64,000 bases of DNA from Symbiodinium natans (lineage: Eukaryota; Sar; Dinophyceae; Suessiales; Symbiodiniaceae). The stretch covers positions 62,001 through 126,000 of the forward strand of contig CAJNDS010000356.1 of assembly GCA_905221605.1 (NCBI GenBank), read 5' to 3'. Made by a program: the position numbers and the translations under genes. Below the pieces are notes generated by a model that did not search any database, was not told the origin of the DNA, and saw nothing but the letters and a program-made list of their open reading frames with translations. Shown piece after piece: positions 40,207 through 51,105 of the stretch. Position 1 is the stretch's first letter; every line of letters starts with the position of its first letter.

Positions 40207-42350
40207 TTAATAATTTTAATAATTTTAATAATTTTACTAATTTTAATAATTGTAATAATTTTAATAATTTTAATAGTTTTAATATTTTTAATAATCCTGA
40301 GAGGCTCCCGGAAAATTAAAATTATTAACAATATTAAAATTATTAAAATTATTAATTTCTGCCCTGAGAGGCTCCCGGAAAATTAAAATTATTAAAATTA
40401 TTAAAATTATTAAAATTATTAAAATTATTAATTTCTGCCATGAGAGGCTCCCGGAAAATTAAAATCATTAAAATTATTAAAATTATTAAAATTATTAAAA
40501 TTGTTAAAATTATTAAAATTCTTAAAATTATTAAAATTATTAATTTCTGCCCTGAGAGGCTCCCGGAAAATTAAAATTATTAAAATTATTAAAATTATTA
40601 AAATTATTAAAATTATTAAAATTATTAAAATTATTAAAATTATTAATTTCTGCCCTGAGAGGCTCCCCGAAAATTAAAATTATTAAAATTATTAAAATTA
40701 TTAAAATTATTAAAATTATTAATTTCTGCCCTGAGAGGCTCCCGGAAAATTAAAATTATTAAAATTATTAAAATTATAAAAATTATCAAAATTATTAATT
40801 TCTGCCCTGGGAGGCTCCCGGAAAATTAAAATTATTAAAATTATTAAAATTATTAAAATTATTAATTTCTGCCCTGAGAGGCTCCCGGAAGATTAAAATG
40901 ATTAATATTATTAAAATTATTAAAATTATTAAAATTACTAAAATTATTAAAATTATTAATTTCTGCCCTGAGAGGCTCCCGGAAAATTAGAATTATTAAA
41001 ATTAATAAAATTATTAAAATAATTAAAAATATTAATTTCTGCCCTGGGAGGCTCCCGGAAAATTAAAATGATTAAAATTATTAAAATTACTAAAATTATT
41101 AAAATTATTAATTTCTGCCCTGAGAGACTCCCGGAAAATTAAAATTATTAAAATTATTAAAATTATTAAAATTATTAAAATTATTAAAATTATTGAAATT
41201 ATTAAAATTATTAAAATTTTAATTATTAATGGTTTCATAATTTTAATAATTTTAACAATTTTAATAATTATAATAATTTTAATAATTTTAATAATTTTAA
41301 TTTTCCGGGAGCCTCTCAGGGCAGAAAATAATAATTTTAATAATTTTAATAATTTTAACAATTTTAATAATTTTAATAATTTTAATTTTCCGGGAGCCTC
41401 TCAGGGCAGAAATTACTAATTTTAATAATTTTAATAATTTAAACAATTTTAATAATTTTAATTTTCGGGGAGCCTCTCAGGGCAGAAATTAATAATTTTA
41501 CTAATTTTAATAATTTTTAATAATTTTAATAGTTTTTAATAATTTTAATAATTTTAATTTTCCGGGAGCCTCTCAGGGCAGAAATTAATAATTTTAATAA
41601 TTTTAATAATTTTAATAATTTTAATTTTCCGGGAGCCTCTCAGGGCAGAAATTAATAATTTTAATAATTTTAATAATTTTAATATTTTTTCTAATTTTAA
41701 TTTTCAGGGAGCCTCTCAGGGCAGAAAATAATAATTTTAATAATTTTAATAATTTTAATAATTTTAATAATTTTAATAATTTTAATAATTTTAATAATTT
41801 TAATAATTTTAATAATTTTAATTTTCCGGGAGCCTCTCAGGGCAGAAATTATTAATATTTTTAATAATTTTAATAATTTTAATAATTTTAATAATTTTAA
41901 TAATTTTAATAATTTTAATAATTTTAATAATTTTAATAATTTTAATTTTCCGGGAGCCTGTCAGGGCAGAAATTAATAATTTTAATAATTTTAATATGTT
42001 TTTTAATTTTAATTTTCAGGGAGCCTCTCAGGGCAGAAAATAATAATTTTAATAATTTTAATGATTTTAATAATTTTAATAATTTTAATAATTTTAATAA
42101 TTTTAATAATTTTAATAATTTTAATAATTGTAATAATTTTAATAATTTTAATAATTTTAATAATTTTAATTTTCCGGGAGCCTCTCAGGGCAGAAATTAA
42201 TAATTTTAATAATTTTAATAATTTTAATAGTTTTAATAATTTTAATAATTTTAATAATTTTAATAATTTTAATTTTCCGGGAGCCTCTCAGGGCAGAAAT
42301 TAATAATTTTAATAATTTTAATAATTTTAATAATTTTAATAATTTTAAAT
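40207..42350. repeat. AT-rich palindromic array, 11 + 11 units
   Basis: Units of about 65-150 bp combine a GC-rich tag (CTGCCCTGAGAGGCTCCCGG) with ATTAAA-type runs of variable length. I count 11 tags in one orientation (about 40296-41125) and 11 in the reverse (about 41305-42290), meeting near 41215-41235. Each arm is about 1 kb. A single strand could fold into a very long hairpin. Long frames inside (Ile/Asn/Leu-only) are artefacts. Confidence 0.93.
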
Positions 42351-42579
42351 GTACTTTTTTAGCTTAGAATCAGTAAAAACTGAAAATTTGCTCAAAGAAT
42401 CCTACAACATAGTAAAAAATCGCAAAAATTGACCAATTTTGGGGGCCCGTGTAGTATAAAATCAAATAAAAAACGGTACGTGAGAATGCCTTCAGATGCA
42501 GGAGAAAAGAGTACCCAGAAACCGCGGTATCATCTCCAAAAAATGACAAAAACACACCGTTCTCCTACGCGATCCTACG

Positions 42580-45500
42580 CGCTATCCTGCATTCCTTCCT
42601 CTTTGTCTTTGGTTCGGAAAAGAAAGGAACGGCTACCAGCCTCCCTCCCGACTTACATCTTTACATTCTCTTGTTTCGTCCTGCTCACCCGGAAAGAAGG
42701 TCTGCCTCCAGTCTTTCCTCGCCTCCCTGCTCACTATTATGAGTTCCTTTCACTTCTCTTCTGTTGCTTACATTCTTCTCAAAAGTGTGAAAGGTGCGGG
42801 GGACATCCCTTTCACTTTGTCTCTTCTGGGGAAATTCCCAATTGCAGGAGGCTCTCTCTCCTTGTCTTTGTTCTGTGTTCATATAGGGAATGAAGATAGA
42901 AGATGAATAAATAAGAAAGAATCAAGTCTATAATGTCCTCTATCCGTGTCTCTTGTGATTTCTTCAATTCCTATCTCTGCAGATTCTTCAAAATGGAAGG
43001 CGGACTTCTTCCTCCAACCAAAAGCGACCTTCTCAAAAAGAAGACAAGAGACGAACATCAATCACCGGAACCTGACTCCTAATCTCCTGTGTTTCCTTGC
43101 CTCTTTCCTCGCTATTCTCTCTTCCTTTCTTCTCTCCCGGTGCTTACATTCCCATCAACATGAAAATTGAGGGGGCAGCGCATCCTTTTCCTTTCCCCAT
43201 CAAAGAAAGGCTGCCTTCCTATCCGCGTATGTTCTTCCCTCTTCCTTCCGAAAAGACTATAAGAGGTAGGGGTAAACAGAATGAAAGAGGAGTCTCCTGT
43301 TGCTTTCCGACTACCTTCTCACCACAAAAAGGAACCTTCCCACTCTTCCCTACTTTCTTTCTTTTATCTTTTTGCACTTTACGTTTCCCGCTGAGAAAAT
43401 GAGACGTTTCCCACTGAGAAAATGAGACAATGATGACAATAAGGAAAAAAGATCACCTGCCTGTATTTTCAGACCTGTCCGCTGCATCTTTTCCCTTTAC
43501 ATCGCAGATTGAAGGAAAGCAAAAAAGTCAGAGGAAGAATCCCTTTCCCTACCTTTCCCAGCACATTCCTTGTGCTTTCCATGTTCTTTGGAATTGCTTT
43601 GTTCTTCAGCAAGGAAAAGCGCAACTTCCCTCTCAATTTCATGTTTCCATTTCTCCGATGTCTTTTTCATTCAAGAAGCAAGCGGAGGGGCTGCCTCCTG
43701 TGTTTCCTTGCCTCTTTCCTCGCTATTCTCTTTTCCTTTCTCTTCTCTCTTGGTGCTTACATTCTTATGAAAAACGTGAAAGTTGTGGGGGCATCCCTTT
43801 CGCTTTCTCTCTTCTGGGGAAATTCCCAATTGCAGGGGGCTCTCTCTCCTTGTCTGTCTTCTTTTCTCATACATAGGGAAAGGAGAAAGAAGATGAAGAA
43901 CTAGGAAAGAATCATTTCCACACATTCCTCTATTCCTACTGTCCGGAGATTGGCAAGCTTTCGGAAGCTCTGGTCTCTAGTCACGCCTGACCAAAGTCAA
44001 CTTCCCGTGCGTGAGGGCCATATGTGAGGGGCCAGGAGGGGGGCAGAAAGTCCGGAATATGGTAGTGTTTCGAGTTTCAAAATCGTTTCCATAGTTTCAA
44101 ATTAGTCTCAAGTCAGTTTCAAACTAGTTTCAAAATCCAGTTGAAATATCGCTGTTAAGGAGGAGCTGCAATTTCTGTCCGCGCTTGTTGAAAACCAGAA
44201 CTTCTGCATGTTTTGCAATTGCGCGTAGAAAAACGCAGTTTCCCCTTAACAACGAATTCGCAACTGGATTTTGAAACTGTTTTGCAACTAGTCTGAAACT
44301 ACAGAAACGAATTTGAAACTTGAAGAACGCAGCATTTCTGCTCCCTGGCGCTTGGCCACGCCCAAGCAAGAGGAGGCTAGAAGCCGCGGCTCGCGAAACC
44401 AGCAACAACTCTTGCCAAGGCAGCCACGCAATCACAAGTCAGTAAATTATCTTGTCTGAGACTGTGTCTCTTCTGAGTTGTTCTATTCCTTTCTCTGCAT
44501 CCTTTCTTCTTCTCACTTGTCCTTTCACTTTTCTTTTGTCTCTTCTCACTCCAACCAAAAGGGAAATCGCAAGGGAGTCATATAGGGAAAGGAGACAACG
44601 TGAAGAAATAAGAAAGAATCATTTCCATATTGTCCCCTATTCCTGTCTCTAAATCTGCAGATTTTTCAGAATGGAAGGAGGGCTTCTTTCTCCCTCTCAC
44701 TTTTCCTTTCGCTTTTCTTTATATTTTCTCACTCCAACCAAGCAGACAAGGGAGAGGGGTGAGAGATAGAACGCCCTTTACCTTCTCAAAACATAGAGAG
44801 GTGACGAAAATCAATCACGGAAACCTATCCTGCCTTCCTTCCTCTTTGTCTTTGGTTCGGAAAAGAAAGGAACGGCTACCAGCCTCCCTCCCGACTTACA
44901 TCTTTACATTCTCTTGTTTCGTCCTGCTCAACCGGAAAGAAGGTCTGCCTCCAGTCTTTCCTCGCCTCCCTGCTCACTATTATGAGTTCCTTTCTCTTCT
45001 CTTCTGTTGCTTACATTCTTCTCAAAAGTGTGAAAGGTGCGGGGGACATCCCTTTCACTTTGTCTCTTCTGGGGAAATTCCCAATTGCAGGAGGCTCTCT
45101 CTCCTTGTCTTTGTTCTGTGTTCATATAGGGAATGAAGATAGAAGATGAATAAATAAGAAAGAATCAAGTCTATAATGTCCTCTATCCGTGTCTCTTGTG
45201 ATTTCTTCAATTCCTATCTCTGCAGATTCTTCAAAATGGAAGGCGGACTTCTTCCTCCAACCAAAAGCGACCTTCTCAAAAAGAAGACAAGAGACGAACA
45301 TCAATCACCGGAACCTGACTCCTAATCTCCTGTGTTTCCTTGCCTCTTTCCTCGCTATTCTCTCTTCCTTTCTTCTCTCCCGGTGCTTACATTCCCATCA
45401 ACATGAAAATTGAGGGGGCAGCGCATCCCTTTCCTTTCCCCATCAAAGAAAGGCTGCCTTCCTATCCGCGTATGTTCTTCCCTCTTCCTTCCGAAAAGAC

Positions 45501-48500
45501 TATAAGAGGTAGGGGTAAACAGAATGAAAGAGGAGTCTCCTGTTGCTTTCCGACTACCTTCTCACCACAAAAAGGAACCTTCCCACTCTTCCCTACTTTC
45601 TTTCTTTTATCTTTTTGCACTTTACGTTTCCCGCTGAGAAAATGAGACGTTTCCCACTGAGAAAAAGAGACAATGATGACAATAAGGAAAAAAGATCACC
45701 TGCCTGTATTTTCAGACCTGTCCGCTGCATCTTTTCCCTTTACATCGCAGATTGAAGGAAAGCAAAAAAAGGGAAGAATCCCTTTCCCTACCTTTCCCAG
45801 TTCATTCCTTGTGCTTTCCATGTTCTTTGGAATTGCTTTGTTCTTCAGCAAGGAAAAGCGCAACTTCCCTCTCAATTTCATGTTTCCATTTCTCCGATGT
45901 CTTTTTCATTCAAGAAGCAAGCGGAGGGGCTGCCTCCTGTGTTTCCTTGCCTCTTTCCTCGCTATTCTCTTTTCCTTTCTCTTCTCTCTTGGTGCTTACA
46001 TTCTTATGAAAAACGTGAAAGTTGTGGGGGCATCCCTTTCGCTTTCTCTCTTCTGGGGAAATTCCCAATTGCAGGGGGCTCTCTCTCCTTGTCTGTCTTC
46101 TTTTCTCATACATAGGGAAAGGAGAAAGAAGATGAAGAACTAGGAAAGAATCATTTCCACACATTCCTCTATTCCTACTGTCCGGAGATTGGCAAGCTTT
46201 CGGAAGCTCTGGTCTCTAGTCACGCCTGACCAAAGTCAACTTCCCGTGCGTGAGGGCCATATGTGAGGGGCCAGGAGGGGGGCAGAAAGTCCGGAATATG
46301 GTAGTGTTTCGAGTTTCAAAATCGTTTCCATAGTTTCAAATTAGTCTCAAGTCAGTTTCAAACTAGTTTCAAAATCCAGTTGAAATATCGCTGTTAAGGA
46401 GGAGCTGCAATTTCTGTCCGCGCTTGTTGAAAACCAGAACCTCTAGAGATTCCTGCATTTTTTGCAATTGCGCGTAGAAAAACGCAGTTTCCCCTTAACA
46501 ACGAATTCGCAACTGGATTTTGAAACTGTTTTGCAACTAGTCTGAAACTACAGAAACGAATTTGAAACTTGAAGAACGCAGCATTTCTGCTCCCTGGCGC
46601 TTGGCCACGCCCAAGCAAGAGGAGGCTAGAAGCCGCGGCTCGCGAAACCAGCAACAACTCTTGCCAAGGCAGCCACGCAATCACAAGTCAGTAAATTATC
46701 TTGTCTGAGACTGTGTCTCTTCTGAGTTGTTCTATTCCTTTCTCTGCATCCTTTCTTCTTCTCACTTGTCCTTTCACTTTTCTTTTGTCTCTTCTCACTC
46801 CAACCAAAAGGGAAATCGCAAGGGAGTCATATAGGGAAAGGAGACAACGTGAAGAAATAAGAAAGAATCATTTCCATATTGTCCCCTATTCCTGTCTCTA
46901 AATCTGCAGATTTTTCAGAATGGAAGGAGGGCTTCTTTCTCCCTCTCACTTTTCCTTTCGCTTTTTTTATATTTTCTCACTCCAACCAAGAAGACAAGGG
47001 AGAGGGGTGAGAGATAGAACGCCCTTTACCTTCTCAAAACATAGAGAGGTGACGAAAATCAATCACGGAAACCTATCCTGCCTTCCTTCCTCTTTGTCTT
47101 TGGTTCGGAAAAGAAAGGAACGGCTACCAGCCTCCCTCCCGACTTACATCTTACATTCTCTTGTTTCGTCCTGCTCAACCGGAAAGAAGGTCTGCCTCCA
47201 GTCTTTCCTCGCCTCCCTGCTCACTATTATGAGTTCCTTTCTCTTCTCTTCTGTTGCTTACATTCTTCTCAAAAGTGTGAAAGGTGCGGGGGACATCCCT
47301 TTCACTTTGTCTCTTCTGGGGAAATTCCCAATTGCAGGAGGCTCTCTCTCCTTGTCTTTGTTCTGTGTTCATATAGGGAAAGAAGAAAGAAGATGAATGA
47401 ATAAGAAAGAATCATGTCTATAATGTCCTCTATCCGTGTCTCTTGTGATTTCTTCAATTCCTATCTCTGCAGATTCTTCAAAATGGAAGGCGGACTTCTT
47501 CCTCCAACCAAAAGCGACCTTCTCAAAAAGAAGACAAGAGACGAACATCAATCACCGGAACCTGACTCCTAATCTCATGTGTTTCCTTGCCTCTTTCCTC
47601 GCTATTCTCTCTTCCTTTCTTCTCTCCTGGTGCTTACATTCTTATCAACATGAAAATTGAGGGGGCAGTGCATCCCTTTCCTTTTCCCCATCAAAGAAAG
47701 GCTGCCTTCCTATCCGCGTATGTTCTTCCCTCTTGCTTCCCAAAAAGACTATAAGAGGTAGGGATAAACAGAATGAAAGAGGAGTCTCCTGTTGCTTTCC
47801 GACTACCTTCTCACCACAAAAAGGAACCTTCCAACTCTTCCCTACTTTCTTTCTTTTATCTTTTTGCACTTTACGTTTCCCGCTGAGAAAATGAGACGTT
47901 TCCCACTGAGAAAAAGAGACAATGATGACAATAAGGAAAAAAGATCACCTGCCTGTATTTTCAGACCTGTCCGCTGCATCTTTTCCCTTTACATCGCAGA
48001 TTGAAGGAAAGCAAAAAAGTCAGAGGGAAGAATCCCTTTCCCTACCTTTCCCAGTACATTCCTTGTGCTTTCCATGTTCTTTGGAATTGCTTTGTTCTTC
48101 AGCAAGGAAAAGCGCAACTTCCCTCTCAATTTCATGTTTCCATTTCTCCGATGTCTTTTTCATTCAAGAAGCAAGCGGAGGGGCTGCCTCCTGTGTTTCC
48201 TTGCCTCTTTCCTCGCTATTCTCTTTTCCTTTCTCTTCTCTTTTGGTGCTTACATTCTTCTCAAAAACGTGAAAGTTGCGGGGGCATCCCTTTCGCTTTC
48301 TCTTCTGGGGAAATTCCTAATTGCAGGGGGCTCTCTCCTTGTCTGTCTTCTTTTCTCATACATAGGGAAAGGAGAAAGAAGATGAAGAACTAGGAAAGAA
48401 TCATTTCCACACATTCCTCTATTCCTACTGTCCGGAGATTGGCAAGCTTTCGGAAGCTCTGGTCTCTAGTCACGCCTGACCAAAGTCAACTTCCCGTGCG

Positions 48501-49320
48501 TGAGGGCCATATGTGAGGGGCCAGGAGGGGGGCAGAAAGTCCGGAATATGGTAGTGTTTCGAGTTTCAAAATCGTTTCCATAGTTTCAAATTAGTCTCAA
48601 GTCAGTTTCAAACTAGTTTCAAAATCCAGTTGAAATATCGCTGTTAAGGAGGAGCTGCAATTTCTGTCCGCGCTTGTTGAAAACCAGAACTTCTGCATGT
48701 TTTGCAATTGCGCGTAGAAAAACGCAGTTTCCCCTTAACAACGATTTTGCAACTGGATTTTGAAACTATTTTGCAACTAGTCTGAAACTACAGAAACGAA
48801 TTTGAAACTTGAAAAACGCAGCATTTCTGCTCCCTGGCGCTTGGCCACGCCCAAGCAAGAGGAGGCCAGAAGCTGCGGCTCGCGAAACACGCCTGGATCG
48901 AAAAGTGCACCTCCGACTTTCTTCCCAAAAGCCATTCCAGCAACAACTCTTGCCAAGGCAGCCACGCAATCACAAGTCAGCAAATTATCTTGTCTGAGAC
49001 TGTGTCTCTTCTGAGTTTTTCTATTCCTATCTCTGCGTCCTTTCTCCTTCTCACTTTTCCTTTCACTTTTCTTTTGTCTCTTCTCACTCCAACCAAAAGG
49101 GAAATCGCAAGGGAGTCATATAGGGAAAGGAGACAACGTGAAGAAATAAGAAAGAATCATTTCCATATTGTCCCCTATTCCTGTCTCTAAATCTGTAGAT
49201 TTTTCAGAATGGAAGGAGGGCTTCTTTCTCCCTCTCACTTTTCCTTTCGCTTTTCTTTATATTTTCTCACTCCAACCAAAAAGACAAGGGAGAGAGGTGG
49301 GAGATATAAAGCCCTTTACC
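42580..49320. repeat. Three tandem copies of a 2.24-kb pyrimidine-rich unit
   Basis: Anchors recur at about 2,241-2,249 bp spacing: TCCTTCCTCTTTGTCTTTGG at about 42595, 44838 and 47086; TTCCACACATTCCTCTATTC at 43915, 46156 and 48405. The plus strand is strongly T/C-rich. Within each unit, shorter cassettes recur (TTTCCTCGCTATTCTCTTTC with GTGCTTACATTCT, then GGGGAAATTCCCAATTGCAG). A GTTTCAAA-rich segment of about 90 bp occurs once per unit (44085-44150). Copies are nearly identical with small indels. Frames of 60-170 codons are repeated, lack conserved domains and look like low-complexity by-products. Confidence 0.93.
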
Positions 49321-49924
49321 TTCCCAAAACAGAGAAAAGTGACGAGAATCAATCAGGGAAACCTGGCTCCTAATCTCCTCGGTTTCCGCTCTTTCCTCGT
49401 TATTCTCTCTTCCTTTCTTCTCTGCTGGCGCTTGCATTCTTATCAAAATATGAAAGTTGCGGGGGCATCCCTTTCACTTTCTCCCTTCTACGGGCACTTC
49501 ACTCCTTTTTTCCCACTATCTTCTTCGATCTTCCTTCCGAAAAAATTCGAAAAGGAAGCGATAGACCAGGGTGAAGGAGCAGTTTCCATCTTCGTTCCCG
49601 GCACCTTCTTATTCGTTCTTCTCTCTTATTATCTCTTTGTTTCTTTTCTTCCGCCCAAAACAGGAATTGCCGCAGGGCTCTCTCTCCTAATCTTTCTTCT
49701 TTACTCATATGGGAATGATAAAGAAGAAGAAATGAGAAAGAATCATGAGCTCTTCTTTTCGTATCTCTTCAGCATTTTCAGCATGGAAGGCGGGCCAGAG
49801 GCGAGAGAGTGCAAAGGGAAGAGACGCGAGAGATCAATGGGGACAAGCGAAGGGACGTGCGGGGAAAGGAGGGACAGCCCGGTCGAGACAAGCTCCCGAG
49901 AACCTGCGTGCAGGCAGGTGATCT
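49321..49924. repeat. Diverged end of the 2.24-kb array
   Basis: Starts as a fourth copy and then diverges. It ends in a purine-rich, non-repeated stretch (49775-49920) that separates the direct copies from the inverted one. Confidence 0.75.
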
Positions 49925-50720
49925 TTCTTCACTTATCTTCATCATTGTCTCATTTTCTTAGTGGGAAACGTAGAATGCAAACAAGATAAAAGAAAGTCAA
50001 GGGAAGAAAGAGAAGGGTTCCTTTTTGTGGTGAGAAGGTAGTCGGAAAGCAAAAGGAGACTCCTCTTTCATTCTGTTTATCCCTGCCTCTTATAGTCTTT
50101 TTCGGAAGGAAGAGAAAAGAAAATATGCGGATAGGAAGGGAGCCTTTCTTCGATGGGAAAAGTGAAAGAAATGCCCCCGCACCTGTCACACAAAGCAACA
50201 GAAGAGAAAAGAAAGGAAGTTATAACAGTGCAGAAGGAGGCGAGGAAACACTAGAGGCCGCCCTTCTTCTGTCCGTTTGAGCGTGACGAAACAAAAGAAA
50301 TGGAAAGATGAAAGTCGGGAGGGGGGCTGGTAGCTGTTCCTTTCTTTTCCGAACCAGGATTCCAGGATAGCGAAGGAAATAGTAGGGAAAGGCCCTCTTT
50401 CTTCTTTCGTGTTTATTTATGTCTGCACTGTGCAAAGAAAAGAAGGCGGGGACAGGCCGTTTAGAAATGAAAGCAGGCGATCTTTTCATCCATTTTGGTC
50501 ACCTTTCTATTTATTGAGCTGTAAGGGGCTCTCTATCTCTCACCTCTCTCCCTTGTCTTCTCCCTTCTGCTTGGAGTGAGAAAAGAAAAGTGAAAGGAAA
50601 AGTGAGAGGGAAAATGAAGCCCTCCTTCCATTCTGAAAAATCAGCAGAGATAGGAATAGAAGAACTCCGAAGATAGGAACACAGGAACGTCTGCACATGA
50701 TTCTTTCTTTTTCCTCCTTT
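49925..50720. repeat. Inverted partial copy of the 2.24-kb unit
   Basis: Reverse complement of array sequence: AGGCAGGTGATCTTTCTTCA...GGTTCCTTTTTGTGGTGAGA mirrors about 43180-43450. GAAGCCCTCCTTCCATTCTG near 50620 mirrors the GAATGGAAGGAGGGCTTC seen near 44670. The strand bias flips from pyrimidine to purine here. Confidence 0.85.
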
Positions 50721-50995
50721 TCTTTCTAGATTCTGGGTTTAGGAGTTAGAGTTTAGGAAATACGGTATAGAGTTTCTTGTGTAGGGTTTTAGAGTGTACG
50801 AATTTGTGGTCAGGGTTCCGGGCTTAGGGTCTGAGATTGCAAGAGCCAAAACATTTATCAGTCCGAAATGAGTTGTCTAAGTGCGCATATGCGTGAGACG
50901 TTGTTGGAGAAGTAGCTGGGTTGTCTTGGATATGCTAAAATTGATTAATAATCCCAGGCGGTAGCTTCTAAATAGACCCTATTTTGCTCAGCCAC

Positions 50996-51078
50996 ACCCC
51001 CCCCCCCCCCCCCCTAAACCCTAAACCCTAAACCCTCAACCCTCAACCCTCAACCCTAAACCCTAAACCCTAAACCCC
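50996..51078 (-). repeat. Poly-C run and CCCTAAA tract
   Basis: About 18 C followed by CCCTAAA/CCCTCAA heptamers. The left side of the block also has a C run (40054-40063) just outside the inner inverted repeat. Confidence 0.85.
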
Positions 51079-51105
51079 TTGAACCTCCCTTAAGAGTCCT
51101 ACAAG

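Larger units (their letters stand above)
39953..51105. mobile_element. Candidate giant terminal-inverted-repeat block (11 kb, no genes)
   Basis: Left end CTTATAGGGTTCTTAAGGGA... and the reverse complement of the right end CTTGTAGGACTCTTAAGGGA... agree at 19 of 22 positions. AGG flanks both sides (39950-39952, 51106-51108). The left 110 bp are related to a short element at about 56293-56468 (family G). The interior holds a small family F element, an AT-rich palindromic array and a pyrimidine-strand tandem array. The right end abuts the first recognised glutamine synthetase exon, so the block may be one large intron. That the block moved as a unit is inference; nested insertion into a family G element is as likely. 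Confidence 0.5.

Noticed and set aside
41032-42303. Frames of 80-109 codons made of Ile, Leu, Lys and Asn
   Set aside because: Translation of the AT-rich repeat array; no complexity.
40207-42350. Possible CRISPR-like array
   Set aside because: The repeat tag is regular but the spacers are all ATTAAA runs and the orientation flips; this is a eukaryotic satellite-like palindrome.
42429-50696. Dozens of 60-270 codon frames rich in Phe, Leu, Ser and Pro
   Set aside because: Copies of the same pyrimidine-rich tandem repeat; no conserved domain, and frames differ between copies by small indels.
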